A DNA stretch of 64,000 nucleotides from positions 67,688,039 through 67,752,038 of the forward strand of contig OY997593.1 of assembly GCA_963921825.1 (NCBI GenBank). The letters are read 5' to 3'. The notes under the pieces were generated by a model, which had not been told where the DNA came from, did no database searches, and saw nothing but the letters and a program-made list of their open reading frames with translations. Positions 1 to 12,205 of this stretch are shown here, one piece after another (the first letter of the stretch is position 1; the number at the start of each line of letters is the position of its first letter). Source of the DNA: Erodium maritimum (taxonomy: Eukaryota > Streptophyta > Magnoliopsida > Geraniales > Geraniaceae). A program made the position numbers and the translations under genes.

Positions 1-714
1 AGAAGGAACACTCAAAGCTTGAGATTGCTATGCTTTTGGAGGACTGAAAAGCTTTATTCATGTATTGAGATTTGAGAGAGGCATGCTTGGAGGCCATGAT
101 GACCAATTGATTATAATTCACTCCTACCTGAAAAGCTCAGTTACTTTTTTTTTCTCCTTTTCTTTTTGTTAGTGAGTGTATCCATTGTCAACTAAACTCA
201 AGCTTCCCATTTCATATTGGAAGCTCATGGGAATTGATTGAGCCGAGGTTGATGTTTACTACTCTCTGTCAACTCACAAATTCAAGTAGAGAAATAGATA
301 TTATCGAACAATAAGTAGTTTACACTCAACCCTTATTTTTTTTACACTTGACAATGGATTGATCAAATATCACCTAGAAACTCAGTTAAACGCTGTGTGG
401 AGGTTGGCAATGGTGCTAAGAGCATCACAGTACTGGGCGGGGAGCTGACGGAAAGTTGTTGGCGGTGAGTAGTCGGCAACAAGAAACAGGCGGGGAGCAA
501 CAGATTCAACGCTGGCAGGGAAGGGAGACGTTGAGCTCACCACCTCTTTTCAACGCCGGCGGTGAGCAAAATTGTGAAGAAAAAACACTTACCATTAGCT
601 CTTTACCACCTAGTATTGTAGGATACTGTCTATTAATACCGACTGTAAGCTAAAAACATAATTTTAATTCTTCCCGCCAACACCTCCCCGTCAACTTCCC
701 CACTTTAGCACTGT
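1..714. other. Intergenic DNA, no gene recognised
   Basis: AT-rich sequence with only short open frames, several of which begin with TTG rather than ATG. No protein family, RNA gene or complete repeat could be supported. Confidence 0.6.
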
Positions 715-1835
715 CAGGGCCGGCCCAACGTTTCTCGGGGCCTAAAGCGAACATTTCAGGACGTGGCCTTTTATAAGAATATAAAGAGTTGATATTTCGA
801 GAATTTTGTTAATCGAGTAAATAAAAATCATACTCCATAAACTATATTATTACTCTCTACCACTAAAAATATTAGTATTCATACAATTTCAACTACTTAC
901 TTTATCATACATATTTAACTCATCTATAACTTTTTCATCCGAGTTTAAAATTTTGTTTATATACATTCAATCTTATTTATGTGTTGTTGTTGTTGTTATC
1001 AACACTTGTAAAACGATAAATGGGAAAACTAAGTTAAATAGAAATATATTATACATAATCAAATAAAAAGTATAAACATAATAAGATTTTTGTAATAAAA
1101 ATCTTTAAAGACATTTTTATAATGTCATCAGAAATTAAATTATATCTAATTCACAAAAAAAAAGACTATATATTGTAGTTACATAATTATTTGGGTTAAT
1201 TTGTAATTAAGTAAAACTTATCTTAAAAATCTTACTTTAACATTATAATTCTTAATCCGTAATGTATTGTATAAATCATATGAAAAATCGTCTTAAAGGG
1301 TTTTTATCCAATAAAAGAGAAAACAACTCAAATCTAATACATTTAGATATATGCAAATAGCGCAAACATAATGAAAATATATTATACAAATTGATATACA
1401 AAATATACATCATCTGTCGTACACTAAAAAATTATCAAATAATGGAATTACAGTATATGTTTGACTATATAACGAAAATCAAAATATCTCATAAAATTAT
1501 TATATTTATATTGAGACAATAATATTACAAATTAAACGAGGGATTGAGAACAATAATTTTCATTAAGAAACCATATTAATGGTGTTGAAGTAAATGTTCT
1601 AATTAATGAGTTTAATTAACCTAAAACCTTTACACAAATCAACTGAAATAGGAGATCTTTTTGCAAACAAAGAAGCCGATGAAGCTTACAAAACATAGAA
1701 TTTGTCATGCGTTGGGCTTTTTTTAGACCAATTATGACTTAAGTTGGTAATTTTTATGTGAGGCTTTTTGTACAAAATAGAAGACTTAGCGGTAAACATA
1801 ACTAAAACTGGGCCTACTCTAGCTTGGGGCCTTAA
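715..1835. mobile_element. Non-autonomous hAT-like element, right end missing
   Basis: It starts with CAGGGCCGGCCC (715-726) followed by a GGGGCCTAAAG block, as in plant hAT elements of the ZMYM1-like type. A related GGGGCCTTAA block occurs at 1826-1835, directly before the Harbinger-like end at 1836. The body is very AT-rich with no coding frame. The far terminal repeat was not found, probably because the Harbinger element inserted into this end. Assignment rests on terminal motifs only. Confidence 0.4.
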
Positions 1836-3349
1836 GAGCACGCACAACAGAACGGTCCCGCTCCTCGCTTCCTCGCGCGCGCTGGTCGGGCGCGCTGGCC
1901 GTTCCGCTGTGGAGCCGGAAAAACGCGATCCCGCTCCCCATTCTCGCGCTCCCGCTCCCCGCGCCGCGCTCCTCGCTCCCCTCTCGCTGGCCGAGCGCGC
2001 TGGACGCGCCGTCGCTCCCTCGCCTGCGCTGGCAGCGTGTGGTGCCGCCACGTATCCCAACCGTTGGCAACGGTCAACTAACGGCTACTTTTTTTTAAAT
2101 TAAAAAATCAGCAAAAACCCCCTATAAATACCCATCTCCTCTCATTTTTTTCCACACCAATCTCTACTTCCACTATCCAACTTCACTCTCTCCTTCCCAA
2201 ATTCTCCTCTCTCGTTTCAATTATTCTCGTGAAAAATGTCGGGCGACGCTGGGTCTCGTGCACAGCCAGCTGGTGACGAAGTCGGATTCAGCCCCGACGA
2301 ACTGGCACATAATTTGCAAGACCTGCTAGGGGACAATCGGGAGAACTCTGCTTTATCCCAATACTCGCAATCGGGGTCGAGTTCAGGTAAGTGCAAACGT
2401 ATTATTTATGTAACGTAATTTTTTTACTTAATTTATTGTATTAATGCATTATATTAATTTTTTAATTAATTTATTATATTAATACATTGTGTTAAAAAAT
2501 TTCACTTAATTTATTGTATTAATTTTTTGCACTTATTTTGTTGTTTTAATTTTTTGCACTTAATTTATTGTATTAATTTTTTTTATTAGGGCAATACCGT
2601 CCCCAACAATTTCAAATGGCGCCAGGGTTCCAAGTGCCATCACAATGGGGCATGCCCCCACAAGGGTTCCAGACGCCACCGTTCCAGGTGCCAGCACAAT
2701 TTGGGATGACCCCGCAAGGGTTCTCGCTGCCACCCCAATTCTACAACTACGAGGGTCACCCACTATCCGACGTACAAACCCCCCAACCATCCTCTGTCGG
2801 ACCTTCCCAACGAGGAGCCCGAGCCCCTGCCCGAGCCCGAGCCCCTGCCCGAGCCCGAGCCCCTGCCCGAGCCCAACCCGAAGAACCAGATCCGGAGGGC
2901 CGGACATTCAGCAAGGAGGAGGACCACCACCTCATAACTTGCTGGTTGAGCACTACAAAAGACTCCATCAAGGGCAACTCTCAAACCGACAACACATTCT
3001 GGTGCGAAGTTACGAGGAAATATAACTCGAAGGGAGGTTTCCCACATCGCCGCTGGGAAGCTATCAAGAAACGTTGGCTCAGAGGTTCTGGGCAGACAAG
3101 GAAGATGCTCGGCTATTTGAAGAAGGCCAAGGCCGAGAATCCGAGCGGCGCAAACCCGGAAGAGCACTTGAGACGTGCGAAGGAACTGTGGGAGAAGGCA
3201 GGGAAAGTGGGTGACCACCCAATAAATTTCGAGCTGGATCATTGGATGATGAGGCTCGAGGGCGTCACGAAGTTCACTGCCCAGGAGGGCACAATGGGAA
3301 CTGTCCGCAGTCAGGTACGCCAACAACGACAGCGGTTGGATGAGGCTGG
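1836..3349 (+). mobile_element. PIF/Harbinger element, 5' part
   Basis: The left end GAGCACGCACAACAG fits Harbinger/Tourist termini and resembles the MITE end at 7860. It is preceded by TAA, the 3-bp target type of this superfamily. A GC-rich leader (1840-2060) leads to the ORF1 gene starting at 2236. No DDE transposase follows, because the element runs into retroposon sequence at about 3350. The right terminal repeat was not found. Confidence 0.5.
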
Positions 3350-4106
3350 GGCTTACAGCTCAACCCCACCTGTGGTTCAAACCATACCTTGTTCGGGATG
3401 GTGTATGTCAACGTTTAAAGATGTGGGGAATTCGCTGGGAACCTTTGTTTTAGCTCTGCGAGATGAAACCTCACCTTTGCTGGATTCCAACTACTTATTG
3501 CTGAAATTGAATTCACAGGCTCAAATTTTCCATCGTTTTATGAAGTTGGGGGAAAAAACTTATTTAATAGAAGCCCAGAAAGTTCAGATTCTACCGGCTT
3601 CTGAGACTGGTCTGGAGTCGAGTGTCAAGGATTCTGTTCAAGACCTTGGTTTGAACGACTTGAACTGTTTTCCTCCTCCGGGGAGCGCTTTGAAGATGAA
3701 GGAAATTCGTCGTGATTCACCGTCAGTAAGTAAAGTATCTGACTCTCAAAGTCAAATCAACCCGAGCCCAACTTCTCTCTTGCGTGGGCCTCAAGGCTCT
3801 CGGGCCGGCAAGACACCTCCCTGTGATCTGTTTTCTTCAGGTAAACCTAACCTTGTCTATAGGTCATACACGGCTAGGAGATGTTCACTAAGCAAGGAGT
3901 ATGCTGACAGAGATAGAAAATGGAAGTTGATTAAAGCTAGTCGAAAGGCTTTAACTGGAAATCCGGAAGCGGCAGAGCAAATTGAGGCATTGGATTTTGA
4001 GTTAGATGACTCAGTGGGTCCCGAGTTTCAGGAGGATTCTGAGGACTTTTGCACTGATGGTGAGCTAGAGGAGGGAGTCTCTCTCCCCTCTTCTCTACCT
4101 CATTAA
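2236..4106 (+). CDS. Harbinger ORF1 Myb/SANT-like protein with foreign tail
   Basis: Two exons are supported. Exon 1 is 2236-2386 (ATG, donor GTAAGT) and exon 2 begins at 2590 after TTAG. The phase-1 join is in frame with the long frame through 2616 to 4106, predicting about 554 residues. The N-terminus is Gln/Pro/Phe-rich, followed by an RARAPA repeat coded by three 18-bp units (about 2817-2875). A Myb/SANT-like (trihelix-type) domain starts near FSKEEDHHLITCWL at 2907 and runs through WCEVTRKYN and RRWEAIKKRW. Such ORF1 proteins bind Harbinger termini and help the transposase. From about residue 285 the sequence no longer fits ORF1 and is probably retroposon-derived. I infer a chimeric, possibly non-functional frame. 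Confidence 0.65.
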
Positions 4107-4529
4107 TCTTTCGTATGGCCTGTGAGGGTTGGGCGGCAGCTACAATGTTAATGAGAAGCTCGGTGCGGTTGATAGTGTGTTACATTACGTGTTGGCACAT
4201 TTGGTTACAGAGGACCAGTGTGGTTGAAACTGTTTTCTTCAGTTTCTGAGGTGTTTGAGATGATCACGCCTCACGTGTTTAGCGTTGTCTCCCTAGCAGG
4301 TGATCTGGTGCAGAATGCTTCTTATATTCAGTGGAATTCGGTCCCTGGGGCGTGCCTTACGTTCAGACGGCGTAGGGTGCTAGCAGGTGGTTAGGCTTTT
4401 TGTTGTTTTTGTCAGTTAAGTTGTATATTTTGGCCTAGTTTGTTTTGGTGTAATTGGTTGGGTTTTCTTTTTTAGGAATCCACGTTGGGTTCCTATAATA
4501 ATAATTTCATCGCCTTTCAAAAAAAAAAA
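3350..4529 (+). mobile_element. LINE-like retroposon, truncated, with poly-A tail
   Basis: Sequence unlike the Harbinger leader ends in an A-tract at about 4518-4529, preceded by a T/G-rich 3' region typical of plant LINE ends. It carries the C-terminal part of the 2236-4106 frame (Ser-rich, acidic end) and no reverse transcriptase, so it is truncated or internally deleted. The 5' junction near 3350 is approximate and no target duplication was found. Confidence 0.45.
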
Positions 4530-7003
4530 ACTATATGAAATCAAAATAAGTATTTATGAAGAAAAATGAAACAAAGATAACAAGTCAAATTTGAGGTTGT
4601 ATGTTTATTTCTATGCCAGTTGAAATCTCGATATTATAATTATGGAAAAAATATTTTTTTTGTTAAGAATATCATCAGTACTGAATTGAAAAATTAAATA
4701 AGATACGAGACAAATCAAAGAATCGTAATTTAATTGTATACATCATGAGATATATTTTTTGTTGTACTGATGATAAAACATTTTAAAACACTTTTTTATA
4801 AACCATGATATATTGATGTAACGAATGATCATAAGTAGTTATCTATTATCTTCTTATACACAAAATATTTATAATATTCTTTTAATTATATATGTCATAA
4901 CGAAAAATTTATTAGTACCACTTTAATGAAGCGTTATCGCTGGAAACAACAAAACCAGAACTTCATGATAAATAAAAGCGAAATCGCGCCAATGACAGCC
5001 ATACGAGTTTTGCATTTCCCACTTCTGACGGAAGATCAGACGATTATAACATTGTATAATATTTTAGCTCTAAAACTTTTTCAAAAAATAAATAAACATC
5101 CATCTGTTACTGTATATGTTTCAAAAATAAGTTACACTTAACAGATAGTATATAAAAATAAACTAACACCAATTTGGGTATAATATAAAGATGGGGAGTG
5201 AAGAGATCAACCAGTTCCTACCCTGTCGGTGTGGGATGTCTGGTCCCATAGCATTGTGGGAGAATTTTCATGCCTACCAAAATGGCAGCCTCAGTATATA
5301 CCATTTCTAGCATCCATAAATGCTCCTAGGAATCCAATGCTAAACCACAGACCAGATCAAGGTCTCAGAGCTCTCCACGTGTCTATTAAGATCATCACTC
5401 CACTCTTATCATCATTGCAGTTCAAGAAGAAAAAGAAGCTCTAAAGGTCAACAAAAACACATGCAATATGGTTGACTTTCACCAAGCAAAAGCACAAGAA
5501 AATAAGTGAGTCTCAGAGACAATAAACAGTATGAACAATGAAGTGGCATCTCCAATGTGAAAAAAGTTCATATTTTTCCTAATTGTCAGCAAAAGTCAAT
5601 CCAAGGCATGCAAATGTTTTATGCTAATGTTGTGAAGTTCATAACTTACCATGAAACACCATTTTGGAGAAGCTGACAGAAGAGACATCTCACCTGTGGT
5701 TCTTCGATGGTTTTGGTACTGTTCCAGCTAACCTGCAGCAACGAGGTTCAATCAAAATCAACAGAAGCCAAGCCAGCAAATATAAAGACTTGCTCTTCAA
5801 GGCACTGAATTTCAATTTTTCTGGAGATTCTCAGGGTGGACTTTGTAGGGCTACTTTAAACATTCTAGCCACCTCCAGTCTGTGAAACATGTTGAAGTGC
5901 AAATGTAGCAACATAGGATTGTCAATGGAGGTGGACAGAATGCCAAAATAGCCCTACAACAGAGGCCGCCCCTGAAAATCTAGATAAAATGAGATCAAGA
6001 GTGAGTTTTGGTTGTAGCCCAGCTCCAGAATACCAAAGAGAATCAAATATATATAGCCCTGGAAATTTTGGTGGTGGATTCTGAAATATGTGTGTGTTTT
6101 ATTGTGGAAAAGAGGGTGCATGAGCGTGCATGGTGTTGTACGACCTGTTGGGGAGCTAGTGGTTGTTGGTTGTGTAGCCTTTTTTTCTCAGACCTTTAGC
6201 AGTTTTCATATGAAAAATCTGATTGAGAAAGAATGAAACAAAAGGTAAGGCTTTGATTGTTGTACCTTTGTGACGAGATTGCCCCTTTCTTGCAGAGGAG
6301 TCACTCGAGTACAACCATGGAAAGCAAGGTTTATGCAGTTTTGCTGTTGAAGAGAGTGTGGACATTGGGTTCTTTGACTTCTCATGTGTTTATTTCTTTT
6401 CTGCTTTAATTTGCTTTTTGACTTGCTGCAAAGAGGAGGATGCAGAATGGGCTGTTCTTGTCTCCCACTGACTTCCTTGTTGCTTTGTCAACTCATCACT
6501 TCCCAGCTCACATCACCTAATTGCATTTTCAGGCAAACAAGCATGTTAGTCATGATATGTGCACACAATTTTATAATGATCAATAAGGAGAGAGGACATT
6601 CCTTAAAAATCGTTTTGGGCCATGTCCAGATGCTCCTGTAAACGGATACTTAAGTTCTAATCATTCAGAACCTGAGAAAAGCAGAACTGGAAAAAGGGAA
6701 AGTAGAGCAATATGACAGCAATTTCAGACAAAATTATCATTGTTATTACATTTGGAATAGTAGTAATGTATTGTGTTTCAGTACAGTAACCCTAAACCTA
6801 TTCAGGGTTCATCTATTTGAAAACCCTATATAATCCTATACAAGAATGTATACCTATCCTTCAAGCCAAGCAATTCTATGAGAAAATACTGTTGGGCGTG
6901 CAATGAGAATGTGTTGCATGGATCCCACAAAGGACGACCAAACCTGGTGATGTCCGCCATTATTCAATTTTAATCTGCCACCTATATCAACCTCCCCGAG
7001 GAG
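4530..7003. other. Intergenic DNA and 3' flank of patatin-like gene
   Basis: AT-rich sequence. The part from about 5160 to 6650 is less AT-rich and has short open frames, none recognisable. The stretch just below 7004 should be the 3' untranslated region of the minus-strand patatin-like gene. A long non-coding transcript cannot be excluded. Confidence 0.5.
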
Positions 7004-10000
7004 CTATTGGACCAAAGGATTGCCATCTTTGACTAACTGGTCAACAGGGTTGTCCTTGGCCCAAACTGCTGCATCTAAATATCCTAGCTCGAAGAGCTTG
7101 TCAAGGACTTGATCTTCCGCTGGTTCAAGTGCCCAGTTGAAAAGCTGAAATTATTGGGAAGTGGGATCAAATCATGTTAGTGAGATGAAGACAAAGATTG
7201 AAGGCCACTCAATTGTAAAGAAGAAAAATAATTACCTGTCGGGGGCCAGCCCTATTTTCAGGATTACAATCCGGACTAATCCCAATTCCTTCTATACCTA
7301 TTCGACCAGCTGGGAAAGCACAAACACGAATCTGAAGATTGCAAAGTAACATAGATAAGCCATCACAGTAATATAACAACCCTAACATTGTGGAGCATTA
7401 CTCATACTCCCTCAGTCCCAAAGTAAGTGTCTCCTTTTTTTACTTTAGTCTGTTAATTAAACACTAAAATTTGTATGCTTAGAACATCCACATCCCTAGC
7501 ATTACCAACTTTGTGATAAGGTAATGCTAGATGAGAGAGAAACAATGTCACATAGGAAAGAGATAACATTTTTTGGTAATGTTTAGGTGATGCTTAACTT
7601 TTTGCCTACAATGAGGTAATGCTAAAATAAAGCTAGACTAGTATATGTGGCAGTACCACATCACCCACTTAAAAATACACATCATTAAATAATACTATTT
7701 CAAGAAGCAAAAAAAAGAGAGGGAAAAAGGTTGACTGGGCGCTAGCGGCCCATGGGGCACTACCGGCCTAGAGCGCCGGCCCATTGCTGCCTCATGCAGT
7801 GCAAGCGTCACATGCGCGCTACTTATGCGCTAGAGAACCGTAGCACGGCTGCGGTTGCTCTTAATGCTTGCTTATAGTCAAACGAGGCACTTATTTTAAG
7901 ATAGAGGTAGTAGTATACAAGACTAGGTGATCAAACGTGTCAAGCTATAGCTTGCATAGAGAATTATTAGAAGTTACAGAGCTAAAGCAAAAGAAGCCAA
8001 TACCGTCTGAGCAGCAGACGTTGGTGGCATAAACAACGTCAAACCCCCATCAATGCAAAGCCGATTTCGAAACATTGTTGCTGGTCTTGGTGCAAGGTAT
8101 CTGAGTGAATATATAAATTCAGTTCAACTTCAACACATAATTTTATGAAGTAAAACACAGCATATTAACTACATACCCAGGAATGAAAGAAGAAGTGATG
8201 ACTGCATTAATGAGATCTTCCTTAGAGTCAAACTGATCTACTAGTAAGCCTCTAGGCCTCCAAACAATTTGGGTGACAGCAACTGTGATAGATGAAACAT
8301 AACTATAAGGCTGTAAGCACAACTCACAGCAAAAGAATCAACTGTTAGAGAGACAGAGAGAGAGTTCTCACCACGAACCCTCCCATTGGACCTTATATGA
8401 ACATCATCTGGTAAGAACTCATCAAGAACTTCTCGAAGTATGGCCTGTCCACAATAACATTATATAGTAAGAATATAAATACCACAAAAATGAAATATCT
8501 TTTTACACACCGGTAGTTCTTCCTTGATCAGAAATTTCATAGTTCGGAAGAGGTTCTTAACTTTTCCCCTGGTCCAAACTTTACCAGTTCCGTTCAATTT
8601 TAGTATAAAAAAAAGCCACTTGAACAATGAAAATCTAGAAGTTCCATTTACTTTCCTTCTAACATATATCATAGAACAACCCACCCTCAGAACAGTCAAT
8701 AATTTACTACTTACAGTCTGTGATGCTAAAGGCTCATACTTGAAAATTGCAACCGTCAAAACCATATTCTACAAACTCCTAATGTAGATATGACATGCTG
8801 TAAAATTGTGTCTACAGACAAATGGGGCACTAATCAAAATTCCATTACTCTCACAAACGATTTCTTTCAATGAAATTTGTATTGATCATAATTTCACAAT
8901 GGTAAAGCAGTTCATCCTCTGTAGTAACTACAAAACTGATATTATATTATTATTATTATGACAGTTGATCATGCAGCCCTTAATCAAACAAGATATAGAG
9001 GATATACTATAAAGGTCGGGTCGCAATGATAAATTACCCCCAAATCTTACTATATGGAGCATTACATGAATGCAGATTTAGTGACTACTTATATACTTGT
9101 TGGACCCTCCACCAAAAAGCTTAAGCTTTGGGGTTAGTGTAAGCTTAATACGACACCGAAGTTTGATTTCGTATTGGGACTGAGCTGTTTGTGCTTCCTC
9201 CGCACTACTATATTCTTGGCCCACGCATGAGGCCTTTTTTGTTGTCCAGCTTGCACGTGACACGAGGGAGGGAGAGTGTGGAAATGTCTTACATTGAATA
9301 AAAATAGGGTAAAAGAGGCACATATAAAGGGAAGAGCAAGCCCAACTATGAAAACTGAGTTTCTAGCTGCAAAACCCGGCCCGATATACATATCTGATTC
9401 AAAAGGTCTACATGGTTTAAGAGTCTAGTTTATCATTAACCTATACCCTCTCTGCCAATCTTTTATCTTGTGGCAAAGACCCATATGTCATCATTGGTAT
9501 ATGTACAACCATCTATCTCAATACGGCATGCAAATAAAAGATGTGGCTCCTGTCACCACTTCCAAACTAGTTGGGTACTCCACAGTCTACGTGATACCTT
9601 AAATGTTGGGTTTGAGTAAGTTTAACATAAAATATTATTATTGCAGTATTGGTTTGGACATACCCCAAGCCGAAAGGCAGTCCCTTTGCTTCGACAATTT
9701 TCAGCCAATATCTTCGTTGCTTTTAAGGCTTCTTCCATGGTTGCTCCAGAGGCTACAACTGCACAGACAATGGCACCAGCCGAGGAACCAGCCAATGGTG
9801 TGGTTTCCTGTATATATCACATAACATTTTTATCAGTAAGGACAATTGTAGCATGCTCGTGTTCAAAATTGAGATTGTAAAATTCCAATACTATATAATG
9901 AACAAGTTCAATTTTTTAACCAGCATAAAGACTCAGAAGGCACTAACAAAAGTCAAAAACATGAACCCTTCTTCACAACAGGAGCTCTAGCGCAAACCCT

Positions 10001-11170
10001 CTGTCGTGCTAAGAAATGCTAACTCATAATGATGATCACAGCGGTAAATTTACCATCATATCTCATACCACCACTAAACGAAGGATCAACTCCTCCAATT
10101 CTAATGATTGAGCCTGTTGGATGCTTGTTCTCCTTTCTACTACTCCCTCCATTCAATATTCTAAGATAAACTCCTAAAGCACATAAGGGTATATGAGAGA
10201 AAGTCTACTACTAGATAAATTATCCTTAGCTTTTGCAAAGAATGGAAGATGGACATTTACTTGTAGCAGAGGAAGTATATGTTAAAACACTTCTCAATTC
10301 ATACATTAATCGCAAACCCTGTAGAACAGTATGCACCCATTATCTCTATGCAAAACCTAGTTCCTTGCTTTCCCTAATCGTGTACTTCCATGATCAATAG
10401 ACAAAATCACACTAAAACTATCAGGTATAATGGCTAAAGTTCACTCACTTAAACAATGTCACACCCTCCATGCTATGAGAGAGTCACATTCCACTTGCAT
10501 CATGCTCATTACTAAACTCTCATTCAACCCACAATTTCACAAACCCCAAATTTCAAAATTGAGTGAATTGTACTATTGTACCTCAAAAACCAACTCAAAA
10601 TCTACACTATAGAACAACCTTCCATCAATTTTTCAACAGCAAAACAAAATAAAGGAACCCAACCTTGATGTAACCCTTTTCAATGAGAAACTTGGCAACG
10701 CCGAGATGATACGGAAACAGCAACCCGGCGGCAGAGAAACTAAACCCGGGACTGGTAACGACGGGTCTCTCACGCTCCGCCTCAACGTCCTTGACGCGCT
10801 GTTCCCAGAGCACCCCAGGATCAATCTCGTCCTCCATGACCTTCCCAATCCTCTCCTCGTAAGCCCCGCTGTTACCGTTAACGAACATCTCCACCTTCTC
10901 CTCCTGACCCTCGCGGCTCTTGCTCCGGCTCCGAATGAGCCTCGACGCGATGCCCAGGAAGATCTCCCCGGTGGCGACGGCCAACGACCTCTTCTCGGAG
11001 GGAGGAGCGGGAGTGGGAGGCTGGGAGGGCGTGAGGTTCGATTCGGAAGAGCATGACCTGATACGGACGAGGGATCGGAGCCGCGGAGGCAAGGCGCGGG
11101 TGTGGGTGAGACGTGGCTTAGGGTTTGGGGAGAGGAGGAGAGTGTAGATTGAGGAGAGAGTCGAAGCCAT
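7004..11170 (-). CDS. Patatin-like phospholipase domain protein, plastid-type
   Basis: A lipid acyl hydrolase (patatin family) that should cleave acyl groups from galactolipids or phospholipids. Seven minus-strand exons join in frame with GT-AG borders: 10664-11170, 9664-9807, 8372-8444, 8177-8282, 8004-8100, 7236-7331, 7004-7144; 387 residues. The nucleophile elbow is GSSAG at residues 176-180 (Ser178), and the dyad Asp is in IDGG (Asp294). The block before the elbow reads SFSAAGLLFPYHLGVAKF, as in the At1g33270-like group rather than storage patatins. The first ~50 residues are rich in Ser, Arg and Pro without acids, like a transit peptide. I chose ATG 11168-11170; an in-frame ATG at 11222-11224 would add 18 residues. 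Introns hold MITEs but the frame is intact. Confidence 0.9.
7407..7910. mobile_element. Stowaway-type MITE, split by a Tourist MITE
   Basis: The left end CTCCCTCAGTCCCAAAGTAA (7407) matches the reverse complement of the right end at 7885-7910 (CTACCTCTATCTTAAAATAA). TA dinucleotides flank both ends (7405-7406, 7911-7912), the mariner/Stowaway target. Only about 120 bp belong to it; the rest is the nested MITE 7482-7860. It lies in intron 5 of the patatin-like gene. Confidence 0.75.
7482..7860. mobile_element. Tourist-type (PIF/Harbinger) MITE
   Basis: The left end GAACATCCACATCCCTAGCA matches the right end read in reverse complement, GAGCAACCGCAGCCGTGCTA. It is flanked by TTA on both sides (7479-7481 and 7861-7863), the Harbinger 3-bp target. 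Length is 379 bp. It is AT-rich on the left with a GC-rich patch on the right, and has no coding capacity. Confidence 0.75.
9065..9400 (-). mobile_element. TRIM-like or solo-LTR-like fragment
   Basis: Lies in intron 2 of the patatin-like gene. Read on the minus strand it has the look of small plant LTRs (a leader with GTTGGGCTTGCTC followed by TTTATAT, ending near AAGCTTAAGCTTTTTGG). Exact ends and a target duplication were not found, so this is tentative. Confidence 0.3.
10143..10275. mobile_element. Short Stowaway-like MITE
   Basis: The left end CTCCCTCC (10143-10150) pairs with the right end GAGGAAG (about 10269-10275), with TA at both outer sides. About 133 bp, non-coding, in intron 1 of the patatin-like gene. 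Confidence 0.5.
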
Positions 11171-11224
11171 TGATGAAGCGATAGGGAAGGAGGAAGCTCT
11201 GGCTCTGTATAAATATCTTTGCAT

Positions 11225-12205
11225 CCTCGTTCCTTAAATATTTTTATTAATCAAATCTATACACATCATTTTCAGAGAAAAGTACATTCTAATTAAAAAG
11301 TCAAAAGCATGGTACACTCTCTTTACCTGATGGCCATAGTCATTAGGGCTAGAGAAAGCCTTGAGCGTCCGTCAAATACGAGTTTCGTCTTTTTTATTTA
11401 TTGTAGTTTCTTACGTAGCGATTCTCAGATGACTTCAGAATGTAAAGGGTAGGACGGTAAAACGGTGTACGGTTCCACAACACCCCATAGTGGGTATCCC
11501 GGAATTCAAAACGACATGTCGATCGGTCCTTTCTGTGCAAAACATCTCAAGATCCGAAAAACAAGATCTATCATGAAACGTTCGAACAATAACCTATGCA
11601 ACTCTTTTCAAGGATCATTAGAGAATTTCGATCATGGATTAATTTACTGTTTTCTGTGTAGTACTTTCGCTTCAGTTCTTTGTATGCTTTAATTTTTTCA
11701 TTTAAGATGGAAATTAGATGTTTCTACGGATCCAAAAACGCCGGAAAACTCTACAGAAATCTCGGACATATTCTAGTACCTAGGGTCCTTGACCCTTTTT
11801 CTCGTAACGATTGATCGGAATTATAAATAAAATCCTATATCGGAACGTTTCGAGAAAAGAAAGAAGAATAGGTTTTTAAACGATTGAGATCAGAAATCGA
11901 TCAGAAACCTTCATACAATAATTAATTATGTAAGATTTTTCTGTCACAACTTGAACCCGTACCATATTAAGTTCTGTTAAATGGCCGGTGAATGGAGAAA
12001 CTCACTCTCACTGTATGGTCCATCCATATGTAGACTTTTGACTACCACCACCAGGTAGTTAATTCGGTTAAATACCAGTAGGATCATGACGGAACAACTC
12101 TACTCACCAATCGGAATATACATAAAAAGCGAGATTCGTCGGGTTCAAATTCAAATTCAAGCTCGAGTTTACACATGAACACGATTCTAAATCACATTGA
12201 TGAGT
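11225..12205. other. Intergenic DNA between two minus-strand genes
   Basis: No coding region recognised. It should hold the promoter of the patatin-like gene (just above 11224) and the 3' end of the fibrillin gene (just below 12206). No TATA box in the correct orientation was evident. Confidence 0.5.

Noticed and set aside
1686-2103. Overlapping Ala/Arg-rich frames on both strands
   Set aside because: High GC removes stops here. They overlap each other in three frames and lie in the Harbinger leader.
2560-2977. Gly/Ser- and Arg/Pro-repeat frames on both strands
   Set aside because: They are shadows of the 18-bp RARAPA-coding repeat in the Harbinger ORF1 gene and include AT-rich intron sequence.
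11222-11224. Upstream ATG as start of the patatin-like protein
   Set aside because: Possible, but the second ATG at 11168-11170 gives a typical transit peptide; kept as an alternative only.
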